This document shows, piece after piece, positions 48,669-56,466 of a stretch of 64,000 nt of DNA. Under the pieces are notes generated by a model that worked only from the letters and a program-made list of their open reading frames with translations, made no database searches and was not told where the DNA came from. This DNA comes from DASWED01 sp036394995 (lineage in GTDB: Bacteria > Actinomycetota > UBA4738 > JACQTL01): NCBI GenBank assembly GCA_036394995.1, contig DASWED010000105.1, positions 1 to 64,000 of the forward strand. Direction: 5' to 3'. The first letter of the stretch is position 1. Each line of letters starts with the position of its first letter. Position numbers and translations under genes: made by a program.

Positions 48669-49634
48669 GTGGTCGGGGTGAAGCTGCAGGGGTGGCGGAA
48701 GATCGCGGGGGCCATGTGGGGGCCGCCGGACGACCCGCAGGTGTACGGGATCCTCGAGTTCGACGCGACGCCGTTGCTGCAGTTGATCGAACGGGGCCGC
48801 GCCGCCGGCTCTCCGGTGACGCCGACGCACCTCGTGGGGCGCGCCGTCGCGCACGCCCTCCACGAGGTTCCGGACTTCAACGTCCGCATCCGAGGGTCGA
48901 AGGTCATCCCCCGCGAGACCGTCGACGTGTTCTTCATCGCCGCGGTGGAGGGGGGCAAGGAGCTCTCCGGCGTGAAGGTCGAACGCGCGGACGACAAGTC
49001 GGTGTTCGAGGTGGCCGGGGAGCTGAAGGAGCGCGCCAGCCGCATGAAGCAGGGCGACGACAAGGAGTTCGCGAAGACCAAGAACAACATCGCCCGGATG
49101 CCCCGTCGCTTCCTCCGGCCGTCGATGCGGTTCTCGTCGTGGCTGACGAACTCCCGGAACCGCGACGTGAAGGCCCTCGGGGTGAAGAAGCAGCCGTTCG
49201 GCTCGGCCATGATCACGTCGATCGGGATGTTCGGGATCCCGCAGGGCTTCGCACCGCTGGCCCGGTTCTACGGCATGCCGCTCCTGGTGCTGGTGGGGGA
49301 GATCACGGACAAGCCGATGGCCGTGGACGGCCAGGTGGTCGTGCGGCCGGTCATCTCCCTGACGGCGACGATCGACCACCGGTACGCCGACGGCTGGCAC
49401 ATCAGCCAGCTCATCAAGCCGTTCCGGGCCTACCTCCAGAACCCGGCGGCCTTCGAGCCCGACCCGTCGTCGCTGCAGGGGGCGGCGGTGGCCATCCGCA
49501 CCGAGGGCGAGGCGGAGCGCGAGGTGGGAGAGCGCATCGAGGGCGTGCCGCATCCGGACGAGCCAACGGCGACGTCGAACGGCCATGGGGCCGCCGCGGA
49601 CGCCGGGTTGCCGTCCGGTGAGGCCACTGCCTAG
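48669..49634 (+). CDS. Stand-alone 2-oxoacid dehydrogenase acyltransferase (E2) catalytic domain
   Basis: 321 aa. The protein goes directly into the E2 catalytic fold (PVTPTHLVGRAVAHALHEVPDFNVRI) and retains the active-site TIDHRYADGWH (His-x3-Asp-Gly); there is no lipoyl domain and no peripheral subunit-binding domain. A polar tail of about 55 residues ends the protein. E1 or E3 genes are absent nearby, so it is not an ordinary pyruvate-dehydrogenase component; chloramphenicol-acetyltransferase-like acyl transfer to another substrate is possible (inference). GTG 48678 is an alternative start with a better GAGGGG spacing. Confidence 0.83.
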   Translation: MVGVKLQGWRKIAGAMWGPPDDPQVYGILEFDATPLLQLIERGRAAGSPVTPTHLVGRAVAHALHEVPDFNVRIRGSKVIPRETVDVFFIAAVEGGKELSGVKVERADDKSVFEVAGELKERASRMKQGDDKEFAKTKNNIARMPRRFLRPSMRFSSWLTNSRNRDVKALGVKKQPFGSAMITSIGMFGIPQGFAPLARFYGMPLLVLVGEITDKPMAVDGQVVVRPVISLTATIDHRYADGWHISQLIKPFRAYLQNPAAFEPDPSSLQGAAVAIRTEGEAEREVGERIEGVPHPDEPTATSNGHGAAADAGLPSGEATA

Positions 49635-49637
49635 GCT
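49632..49637 (+). promoter_or_regulatory. Putative -10 element of gene at 49644 (leaderless)
   Basis: TAGGCT ends 6 nt before GTG 49644 and overlaps the TAG stop codon of the preceding acyltransferase gene. The same hexamer lies 8 nt before the methyltransferase at 15006. Confidence 0.45.
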
Positions 49638-49643
49638 GCGCGC

Positions 49644-49925
49644 GTGACCGAGCGCATCCCCAACGACGTCCGCGAGTTCGTTCGCGAACGGAACGATGTC
49701 GAGGGTGTGATCCAGCACGTCGGGATCGGGACGTGGGACCTCCTGGTCATCGACCCGGAGGGCAACTGGACGCGCGTCGTGACCACGACGAAGGAGCGCG
49801 CCGAGGGGATCGCCAAGGAGCTCGGCGTCACGGCGCACGACGGCTGGGACTCCGACGACCTGGCCAAGCGCATGAACCGTCGCGACCACTGGAACCAGCC
49901 CGGAGGCCAGCGCCGGGCCCTGTAG
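49644..49925 (+). CDS. Hypothetical protein
   Basis: 93 aa. Begins TERIPNDVREFVRERNDVEG, has an alternating segment GTWDLLVIDPEGNWTRVVTT and a charged C-terminal half (WDSDDLAKRMNRRDHWNQ). Third-position GC is high and a leaderless-type promoter precedes GTG 49644, so it is probably a real gene. No family recognised; a small alpha/beta cytosolic protein with no signal peptide. Confidence 0.7.
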   Translation: MTERIPNDVREFVRERNDVEGVIQHVGIGTWDLLVIDPEGNWTRVVTTTKERAEGIAKELGVTAHDGWDSDDLAKRMNRRDHWNQPGGQRRAL

Positions 49926-49950
49926 CCGGCCGCCCGGTCCCACGCCTGAC

Positions 49951-49983
49951 CTCTTGCCTTTCGCCCCTGCGTGTGATGTGCTC
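49951..49983 (+). promoter_or_regulatory. Shared promoter-like motif, delta-60 gene 3 (diverged)
   Basis: CTCTTG (49951-49956), 15 nt, TGTGATGTGCTC (49972-49983): CTTG box and spacing as in the other two genes, with 8 of 12 matches in the second box. Ends 27 nt before ATG 50011. Confidence 0.35.
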
Positions 49984-50010
49984 CGCGCTCGACGACGGGG
50001 AGGTCGGAAC

Positions 50011-51258
50011 ATGCGCAGAGCCTGGGCCATCGCCACGCTGACCGCGGTGCTCGCCGGCCTCGCGGGGCCGGTCAGCGCCGCGGCGGGGGATCTCGACACG
50101 ACGTTCAGCGGCGACGGCCAGGTGTCCATCTCGTTCGCGCAGGGCGGCGCCGAGGCGCGCTCGGTCGCGATCCAGTCGGACGGGAAGATCGTGACCGCCG
50201 GGTGGGTGGAGCTGACTGACTCGGACACGGCATGGGTCCTCAACCGCTTCAAGCCGAATGGGGCGCTCGACCCGACGTTCAGCGGTGACGGGAAAGTGAT
50301 GACCGACTGGACGCCCGGCGACGACCAGGCCTGGGGGGTCGTCGTGCAGAAGAGCGGGAGGATCGTCGCGGCCGGGTGGGCCGGGGGGAAGTTCGCGGCG
50401 GCGCGGTACACGTCCGACGGCAAACCGGACCCCTCCTTCGGGAACCACGGCAAGGTGGTCGTCGACTTCGGCCTCGAGGAGGACAAGGCGTGGGCCGTGG
50501 CCAGGGCGCCGGGAGGGAAGGTCGTCCTGGCGGGCCAGGCCGGCGCGGGCGACACGAGGCGCTTCGCCCTGGCCCGCCTGAACGGGAACGGGACGCTCGA
50601 CGACACGTTCGGCGGTGATGGTCGAGTGACCGATCAGATCGGGGCGCCGTCCTACGCCTGGGCGATGGTCGTGTCCGGCGACGGCTCGGTCGTAGCGACC
50701 GGGAACTCGAACGGCGGAAGCCTCGCCGCGGTCGCGATCGTGAAGTTCACGCCGTCGGGCCACCCCGACCCGGACTTCGGGGACTCGGGTTTCTGGGTGG
50801 CCGACGCGCCCGTGGCCGCGTTCGCCGACGCGATCGTCCGGATGAAGTCGGGGAAGTACATGGTCGGGGCGACAATGGGGAGCAACCCGTACGACGTCGG
50901 GCTGATCCGATTCACGGAGGACGGGCACCAGGACGACACGTTCGGCACGGTTGGCGTCGTGACGCGGGACTACGAGTCGAACGAGCTCGTCACGGGGATG
51001 CAGCGGACGGGATCCAAACTCGTCATGTCGATCTACCGGATCCGGACGGGGCAGCCAAGTGAGCTCGGGGCCGTGCGGCTGCTCGGCAACGGCGAGGCCG
51101 ACACCTCCTTCGGCGACCTCGGACTCGCCACCGCCACGCTGGCGAATGCCGCCGGCCACGCCGTGGCGATCCAGGGGGACGGCCGGATCGTGGTCGCGGG
51201 ACGGGCCCGCCCGGGGTCCGTGGATCGGGTCGCGGTGGCCAGGTTCCTGGCCTCCTAG
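50011..51258 (+). CDS. Secreted delta-60 repeat beta-propeller protein 3
   Basis: 415 aa. Signal peptide MRRAWAIATLTAVLAGLAGP, cleavage near SAA. Repeats include GDLDTTFSGDGQV, GALDPTFSGDGKV, GKPDPSFGNHGKV, GTLDDTFGGDGRV, GHPDPDFGDSGF, GHQDDTFGTVGVV and GEADTSFGDLGL, the same architecture and length as the proteins at 42109 and 43504, from which it is separated by BNR protein 3, proS and two other genes. ATG 50011 has GGGGAGGT six bases upstream. Function unknown. Confidence 0.87.
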   Translation: MRRAWAIATLTAVLAGLAGPVSAAAGDLDTTFSGDGQVSISFAQGGAEARSVAIQSDGKIVTAGWVELTDSDTAWVLNRFKPNGALDPTFSGDGKVMTDWTPGDDQAWGVVVQKSGRIVAAGWAGGKFAAARYTSDGKPDPSFGNHGKVVVDFGLEEDKAWAVARAPGGKVVLAGQAGAGDTRRFALARLNGNGTLDDTFGGDGRVTDQIGAPSYAWAMVVSGDGSVVATGNSNGGSLAAVAIVKFTPSGHPDPDFGDSGFWVADAPVAAFADAIVRMKSGKYMVGATMGSNPYDVGLIRFTEDGHQDDTFGTVGVVTRDYESNELVTGMQRTGSKLVMSIYRIRTGQPSELGAVRLLGNGEADTSFGDLGLATATLANAAGHAVAIQGDGRIVVAGRARPGSVDRVAVARFLAS

Positions 51259-51266
51259 GCGTCGCG

Positions 51267-51647
51267 GTGCCGGACGTCGACATTTCCCGAGCCGGAGCGG
51301 CGGTGGGTCGGTTCGGAGCCCCCCCGGGAGAGCCCGGAATGGCCATCATGGTGGGAGCAGCGGTTCCTCGATCGCGTCCACGACGAGCTGTCGCGTCCGT
51401 GAACCTGTGGACGGCGTTCGCGGACGAGACACGCCCCGGCGAGCCGCTCGATCCCGGGTTCGCCGCCACGCTGTTCTGGGTGTGGGCCGAGGAGCCCGGC
51501 GGCCTGGTCGAGGACGGCGTCGGGATCGCGTGGGTCGACGACGAGGGCGAGCTCGTCGAGCCGATCTTTGACCCGGGGAGCCTGCTGTTTCGCGGCGGCG
51601 GCCCGTTGCGGACAGCCATTGAGGACGAGACATCGGAGGGTACCTGA
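51267..51647 (+). CDS. Hypothetical protein
   Basis: 126 aa from GTG 51267. The C-terminal 80 residues (from about NLWTAFADETRPGEPLDPG) have normal high third-position GC and a coherent acidic sequence, FWVWAEEPGGLVEDGVGIAW; the first 44 codons are poorer in GC3, so translation may really begin at GTG 51399. No family recognised, no signal peptide. It lies between delta-60 gene 3 and the rimP leader and could be a minor gene or a remnant. Confidence 0.45.
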   Translation: MPDVDISRAGAAVGRFGAPPGEPGMAIMVGAAVPRSRPRRAVASVNLWTAFADETRPGEPLDPGFAATLFWVWAEEPGGLVEDGVGIAWVDDEGELVEPIFDPGSLLFRGGGPLRTAIEDETSEGT

Positions 51648-51678
51648 CTGTCGGCCCGGCGAACGGAAACCCAGTCGC

Positions 51679-51684
51679 TATACT
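51679..51684 (+). promoter_or_regulatory. Putative -10 element of rimP-nusA-infB operon
   Basis: TATACT; predicts a start near 51691 and a 57-nt leader containing the hairpin and T-run at 51706-51741. Confidence 0.55.
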
Positions 51685-51705
51685 GGTCGCGGAATCGAGT
51701 GCAAG

Positions 51706-51741
51706 TCCCGAAGTGGGCGGCGGCCCACTTTTTTTTCGGGA
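51706..51741 (+). terminator. rimP leader attenuator / SD-masking hairpin
   Basis: AAGTGGGC (51711-51718) and GCCCACTT (51723-51730) pair around GGCG and are followed by a run of eight T (51729-51736), a classical intrinsic terminator. Flanking TCCCGA (51706-51711) and TCGGGA (51736-51741) can extend the stem and would cover the first bases of the GGGAGGTG ribosome binding site of rimP. It lies wholly inside the leader. Confidence 0.7.
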
Positions 51742-51747
51742 GGTGAC

Positions 51748-52221
51748 ATGGACGTGGAGGCGCTGGTCCGGCCGGTGGTCGAGGCCGAGGGGCTGGAGCT
51801 TGTCGACGCGTCCTTCCACCGGGAGCAGGGGCGGCGGATCCTCCGGGTCACGGTCGACCGGGACGCCCCCGGCGGGATCGACCTCGACACCATCGCGACG
51901 GTGTCGGAGCGGGTGTCACGCCGGCTCGATCTCGAGGACGTCGCCTCGGGCCCCTACACGCTCGAGGTGAGCTCGCCCGGGGTGGAGCGGCCGCTCAGGC
52001 GGCCGCGCGACTTCGAGCGGCAGGTGGGGCAGAAGGTGAAGGTCCGCTCCGCGGAGCCGGTGGAAGGGTCCCGAACCCACACCGGGGTCCTCGAGGCGGC
52101 GGACGACGAGGGGATCGTGGTCCGGACCGAGGCCGGCGAACGCCGGCTGCGGTACGACGAGGTGGCCTCCGCTCGAACGGTGTTCGAGTGGGGTCCGGCG
52201 GCAGGGAGCGTGAAGCGGTGA
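51748..52221 (+). CDS. rimP: Ribosome maturation factor RimP
   Basis: 157 aa. 30S maturation factor. N-terminal VEALVRPVVEAEGLELVDASFHREQGRRILRVTVD and the conserved LEVSSPGVERPLRRPRDFERQVGQKVKV; the SH3-like C-terminal domain follows. ATG 51748 is set by GGGAGGTG directly upstream; the open frame further 5' runs through the leader. It starts the rimP-nusA-ylxR-infB run and overlaps nusA by 4 nt (GTGA). Confidence 0.97.
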   Translation: MDVEALVRPVVEAEGLELVDASFHREQGRRILRVTVDRDAPGGIDLDTIATVSERVSRRLDLEDVASGPYTLEVSSPGVERPLRRPRDFERQVGQKVKVRSAEPVEGSRTHTGVLEAADDEGIVVRTEAGERRLRYDEVASARTVFEWGPAAGSVKR

Positions 52222-53678
52222 ACCAGGAACTGGTGACGGCCCTCAGGGAGCTCGCGCGGGAGAAGGGGATCCCGTTCGAGATGATCCTGTCCGGCCTCGA
52301 GGAGGCCATGGCCTCGGCGTACAAGTCCTGGCGCCGCCAGCAGGACCCCACACTGGACGAGCTCCTGTTCGCGACCCGGGCCATCATGGATCCCGAGACC
52401 GGCGACCTCCGGGTGTGGGAGCAGGAGCTCGACGAGGAGGCCACCGTGCTCTCCGAGCACGAGGTCGAGGTCACCGACGAGTTCAAGGGCCGCATCGGCG
52501 CCCAGACCGCGAAGCAGGTCATCTACCAGAAGCTCCGCGACGCCGAACGCGAGCTGACCTACGAGGAGTTCGCGAACCGCGAGGGCGACCTCGTGACCGG
52601 GATCGTCCAGACCGTGACGAAGGGCGACCGCCGTTCGCCCACGGTCCTCATCGACCTGGGGAAGGTCGAGGCCACGCTGCCCGCCGCCGAGCAGGTTCCC
52701 TCGGAGGGCTACCACCACGGCGACCGCCTCACGGCGTACGTCGTGGAGGTGAACAAGCGCGACAAGGGACCCCAGATCGTGGTCAGCCGGTCCCACCCGG
52801 GGCTGCTCCGCAAGCTGTTCGAGCTGGAGGTGCCGGAGATCGAGGAGGGCATCGTCGAGATCAAGGCGGTGGCCCGGGAGCCGGGGCACCGGTCGAAGAT
52901 CGCGGTGGCCTCGAACGAGCCGGCCGTGGACCCGGTTGGCGCGTGCGTGGGCGCGAAGGGCTCGCGGGTCCGCATGGTGGTGAACCAGCTCCGGGGCGAG
53001 AAGATCGACGTCGTCCCGTGGAGCCCGGACTCCGCGCAGTTCGTGGCGAACGCCCTCCAGCCGGCCAAGGTCAAGGAGGTCCGGATCGACCCGACCACCC
53101 AGACGGCCATGGTCATCGTCCCCGACTACCAGCTGTCGCTGGCCATCGGGAAGGAGGGCCAGAACGCCAGGCTGGCCGCCCGCCTGACGGGCTGGCGGAT
53201 CGACATCAAGAGCGAGACCCAGTTCGCGGAGGAGGGCCGCCGGGCCGCCGCCGCCGCGTCGACGCCGGTGACCCCGGAGGCGGCCGAACCCGCCGTCCCG
53301 GAGGGCGCGCCGGAGATGGCCGCCGAGGCCGGGGCCCCCACGGAGGCCCCCCAGCCGGCCCCGCTGGGGGAGGAGGCCGGACTTGACACGGTCGACGCGG
53401 CGGAGGCCGCCGTGCGAGCCTCGAGCGAGGAGCTGCCGCCCGGCGCCGACGAGTACGTCGAGGATGCCGACGCCGCGGCCGCGGAGGAGCCCGCGGAGCC
53501 CGAGCCCGCAGCGGAGGAGGAGCAGGCGGAGCCCGCGACGGAGACGTCGGAGGAGACGTCCGAGCCCGAGGCCGAGGCAGCTCCCGATGCTGCCGGGGAG
53601 GAGTCCGCCGGAGGGGACGAGCCCGCCGAGGACGTGGGCCAGCCCCAGGAGGCGGCGGAGGCCGCCGCCGAGGAGTGA
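52218..53678 (+). CDS. nusA: Transcription termination/antitermination factor NusA with acidic tail
   Basis: 486 aa. N-terminal RNAP-binding domain (NQELVTALRELAREKGIPFEMI), S1 domain (REGDLVTGIVQTV), KH1/KH2 (DPVGACVGAKGSRVRMVVNQL, LAIGKEGQNARLAARLTGWRIDI). The C-terminal ~125 residues are Ala/Glu/Pro-rich and acidic, replacing the usual short actinobacterial end. NusA could act on the intrinsic terminator in its own operon leader (inference). GTG 52218 overlaps the rimP stop. Confidence 0.97.
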   Translation: MNQELVTALRELAREKGIPFEMILSGLEEAMASAYKSWRRQQDPTLDELLFATRAIMDPETGDLRVWEQELDEEATVLSEHEVEVTDEFKGRIGAQTAKQVIYQKLRDAERELTYEEFANREGDLVTGIVQTVTKGDRRSPTVLIDLGKVEATLPAAEQVPSEGYHHGDRLTAYVVEVNKRDKGPQIVVSRSHPGLLRKLFELEVPEIEEGIVEIKAVAREPGHRSKIAVASNEPAVDPVGACVGAKGSRVRMVVNQLRGEKIDVVPWSPDSAQFVANALQPAKVKEVRIDPTTQTAMVIVPDYQLSLAIGKEGQNARLAARLTGWRIDIKSETQFAEEGRRAAAAASTPVTPEAAEPAVPEGAPEMAAEAGAPTEAPQPAPLGEEAGLDTVDAAEAAVRASSEELPPGADEYVEDADAAAAEEPAEPEPAAEEEQAEPATETSEETSEPEAEAAPDAAGEESAGGDEPAEDVGQPQEAAEAAAEE

Positions 53679-53682
53679 CCCC

Positions 53683-53979
53683 GTGCCCGGGGTGCGGCCG
53701 GAGCGCCCGGCGTCCGGCACCCCCGTCCGGACGTGCATCGGGTGCCGGGGCACGGCCGGGAAGCGCGACCTGATCCGGGTGGTAAGGACTCCCGAGGGGA
53801 GCGTTCGCGTCGATCCGGGCGGGAAGGCCCCGGGGCGGGGGGCGTACCTGCACCCCGAGCCGGCGTGTTGGGACGCGGCGGTGCGCCGGGGGGCGGTGGG
53901 CCGGGCCCTCCGGACGGTCCTGGGGCCCGGCGAAGTCGGTACATTACGAGCGGACATCGAAGGAGTGGCGAACGCGTGA
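53683..53979 (+). CDS. ylxR: YlxR family RNA-binding protein (RnpM)
   Basis: 98 aa. Typical TCIGCRGTAGKRDLIRVVRTPEGSVRVDPGGKAPGRGAYLHPEPACWDAAVRRGAVGRALR; the CxxC and GRGAY motifs define DUF448. In Bacillus the homologue binds and modulates RNase P RNA. GTG 53683 starts 4 nt after nusA. Its stop overlaps the infB start (GTGA). Confidence 0.93.
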   Translation: MPGVRPERPASGTPVRTCIGCRGTAGKRDLIRVVRTPEGSVRVDPGGKAPGRGAYLHPEPACWDAAVRRGAVGRALRTVLGPGEVGTLRADIEGVANA

Positions 53980-56099
53980 GGGTCCACGAACTGGCACGTG
54001 AGCTGGGGGTGGCCAGCAAGGACATCCTGGCCGCCCTGGAGGAGATGGGGCTGGGCGGACGCACGGCCTCCTCGGCCGTGCCCGACGAGGCCATCCCCCG
54101 CCTGCGCGCGTCGGGAGGCAAGGCGGTCCCCGGGGCCAAGCCCAAGGCCGCCACCGTCGAACCGCTGCCCGAGCGCCGGCCGGTTCCCGAGACCCCGGAG
54201 CCCGCGGCCGAGGCCAACGGGCAGCCCGCGGCGGTCCCCGAGATCCGCACCGCGGGGGAGGCCACCGCACCCGCGGCCCGCGCCGCCGAACCCCAGGCCG
54301 TAGAGGCCCCGCCGGCCCCGGAGCCGGCGGAGGCCCCGGCCGGGCTCCCGGCGCTGAGGGTCGCCCGCGGCGCGACCGCGCAGGACATCGCCGAGAAGAC
54401 CGGCCGAACCCCGGCCGAGGTCGTGAAGGCCCTGTTCTCGATGGGCGAGATGGTCACCGCCACCCAGTCCCTGTCGGACGAGGTGATCGGCGTGGTGGCC
54501 CACGAGCTGGGCTACGAGGCCAGCGTCGTGAGCGCGGCCGAGGAGGCGGAGCCGGAGGAGGAGGAGGAGGCCGTTGACGAATCGCGCCTGGTCACCAGGC
54601 CTCCCGTGGTGACCGTCATGGGTCACGTGGACCATGGCAAGACGCTCCTCCTCGACGCGATCCGCAAGACCGACGTGGTGGGCCAGGAGCACGGCGGCAT
54701 CACCCAGCACATCGGTGCGTACCAGGTCCACGTGGACGGCCGGGAGATCACGTTCATCGACACGCCGGGCCACGAGGCGTTCACGGCGATGAGGGCTCGC
54801 GGCGCGGAGATCACCGACGTGGTGATCCTGGTGGTGGCCGCCGACGACGGGGTCATGCCCCAGACCATGGAGGCCCTGAACCACGCCCGCGCGGCCGGGG
54901 TTCCCATCGTGGTCGCCGTGAACAAGGTGGACAAGGAGGATGCCGATCCCACCCGCGTCCGCCAGCAGCTGGTGGAGCAGGAGGTCGTCCCGGTGGAGTG
55001 GGGCGGCACCCACGAGTTCATCGACGTGTCGGCCAAGACCGGCGACGGCCTGCAGAACCTCCTGACCACGCTGCTGCTGGTCGCCGACATCGAGGACCTC
55101 AAGGCGGACCCCGAGACCATCCCCCGGGGGTCGGTCATCGAGGCCCACCTCGACAAGGGACGGGGGCCGGTGGCGACGGTCCTGGTGAAGCGAGGGACCC
55201 TCCGGCCGGGCGACGCGATCGTGTCCGGGACCACGTACGGCCGGGTCCGGGCCATGCTCGACGAGAACGGCCAGCCGGTGCAGGAGGCCGGTCCGGCCAA
55301 GCCGGTCCAGGTCCTGGGGTGGAGCGGAGTCCCCGAGGCCGGGGACGAGTTCCGGGGGGTCGACGACGAACGCGAGGCCCGCCACGTGGCCCAGGAGCGC
55401 GAGGCCAGGACGCGGGCCGCCGAGCTGGTGGCCTCCCGGCCGCCCTCGTTGCTGGAGCTCATGGCCATGGTGCGGGAGGGCGAGGTCAACGAGCTGAACC
55501 TCGTGATCAAGGCCGACGCCCAGGGGAACCTGGAGGCGCTGTCGCAGGCCCTGGAGGAGCTTGCCACCAGCGAGGTCCGGGTGAACATCATCCACCGCGG
55601 GGTGGGGGCCATCACCGAGAACGACGTGCGGCTGGCCCTGGCCTCCCAGGCCATCGTGATGGGCTACAACGTCCGCCCGAACCCGGAGGCGGCCGCGCTC
55701 GCCGAGAAGGAGGGCGTGGAGCTCCGCCTGTTCCGGATCATCTACGAGGCCATCGACAGCATCAGGGCCGCCCTGTCCGGGATGCTGGCGCCGGAGGAGC
55801 GGGTGGTCGAGCTGGGCCGTGCCGAGGTCCGGGCCGTGTTCCGGGGATCCCGGATGGGCGTGGCCGCCGGCTCCTACGTGGTGAACGGGACCATCACCCG
55901 GGGCAGCCGGGCCCGCCTGGTCCGGGACGGCCGGGTCGTGTGGGAGGGGCGGATCGACACCCTCCGCCGGTTCAAGGAGGACGTGCGCGAGGTGGCCGAG
56001 GGGTTCGAGTGCGGCATCGGCCTCGAGAACTTCCAGGACATCCACGAGGGCGACGTCATCGAGACCTTCGAGGTCCGCGAGGTGGCCCGGTCGCTGTAG
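53976..56099 (+). CDS. infB: Translation initiation factor IF-2
   Basis: 707 aa. N-terminal IF2-N (RVHELARELGVASKDILAALEEMG), a short Ala/Pro/Glu linker (about 50-130), a second IF2-N (GATAQDIAEKTGRTPAEVVKALF), the G domain with G1 GHVDHGKT (about 214-221), GGITQHIGAYQV, DTPGHEAF and NKVD, then domains II-IV ending NFQDIHEGDVIETFEVREV. The linker is much shorter than in streptomycete IF-2 (over 1000 aa). GTG 53976 overlaps ylxR. Confidence 0.97.
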   Translation: MRVHELARELGVASKDILAALEEMGLGGRTASSAVPDEAIPRLRASGGKAVPGAKPKAATVEPLPERRPVPETPEPAAEANGQPAAVPEIRTAGEATAPAARAAEPQAVEAPPAPEPAEAPAGLPALRVARGATAQDIAEKTGRTPAEVVKALFSMGEMVTATQSLSDEVIGVVAHELGYEASVVSAAEEAEPEEEEEAVDESRLVTRPPVVTVMGHVDHGKTLLLDAIRKTDVVGQEHGGITQHIGAYQVHVDGREITFIDTPGHEAFTAMRARGAEITDVVILVVAADDGVMPQTMEALNHARAAGVPIVVAVNKVDKEDADPTRVRQQLVEQEVVPVEWGGTHEFIDVSAKTGDGLQNLLTTLLLVADIEDLKADPETIPRGSVIEAHLDKGRGPVATVLVKRGTLRPGDAIVSGTTYGRVRAMLDENGQPVQEAGPAKPVQVLGWSGVPEAGDEFRGVDDEREARHVAQEREARTRAAELVASRPPSLLELMAMVREGEVNELNLVIKADAQGNLEALSQALEELATSEVRVNIIHRGVGAITENDVRLALASQAIVMGYNVRPNPEAAALAEKEGVELRLFRIIYEAIDSIRAALSGMLAPEERVVELGRAEVRAVFRGSRMGVAAGSYVVNGTITRGSRARLVRDGRVVWEGRIDTLRRFKEDVREVAEGFECGIGLENFQDIHEGDVIETFEVREVARSL

Positions 56100-56102
56100 G
56101 AC

Positions 56103-56125
56103 GGCGGGCGGCGGCCCGGCCCGCC
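56103..56125 (+). terminator. Hairpin after infB
   Basis: GGCGGGC (56103-56109) and GCCCGCC (56119-56125) around a 9-nt loop just after the infB stop, no T-tract. May be a processing or partial termination site. Confidence 0.35.
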
Positions 56126-56151
56126 GGGGCCGGACGACGACGGACGAGCTG

Positions 56152-56448
56152 ATGCTGGTGGCCCTAGTGCGGTTCGACCTCCGGATCCCGGGGTGCGGGT
56201 CGCTGAAGGAGAAGCGGCACGTGGTGAAGACCCTCACGGCGGCGGTCCGGCAGAAGTTCAACGTGGCGGTGTCGGAGACCGGCCACCTCGACCTGTGGCA
56301 GCGGGCGGAGATCGGGGTCGCAGCGGTGGCCGCCGAGCAGTACCACGCCCGCCGGGTGATGCACGAGGTGGAGAAGTTCGTGGAGCGGTTCGGCCCCGTG
56401 GACGTCATCCACGCCGAGCTGTCGCTGCTGTACCCGGAGGACGAATGA
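56152..56448 (+). CDS. ylxP: DUF503 family protein (YlxP)
   Basis: 98 aa. Full-length DUF503: LVRFDLRIPGCGSLKEKRHVVKTLTAAVRQKFNVAVSETGHLDLWQRAEIGVAAV. Function unknown, conserved between infB and rbfA in many Gram-positives. The gene ends just before a GGGAGGG ribosome binding site used by rbfA. Confidence 0.94.
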   Translation: MLVALVRFDLRIPGCGSLKEKRHVVKTLTAAVRQKFNVAVSETGHLDLWQRAEIGVAAVAAEQYHARRVMHEVEKFVERFGPVDVIHAELSLLYPEDE

Positions 56449-56466
56449 GCGTGGGAGGGTAGAGCC

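Noticed and set aside
51691..51736. tRNA-like 3' end in the rimP leader (GAGTGCAAGTCCCG)
   Set aside because: No matching acceptor or anticodon arm upstream; the T-run and hairpin fit an attenuator.
54998..56152. Arg/Gly-rich frame overlapping infB
   Set aside because: Composition is that of a shifted frame of infB and no start signal is present.
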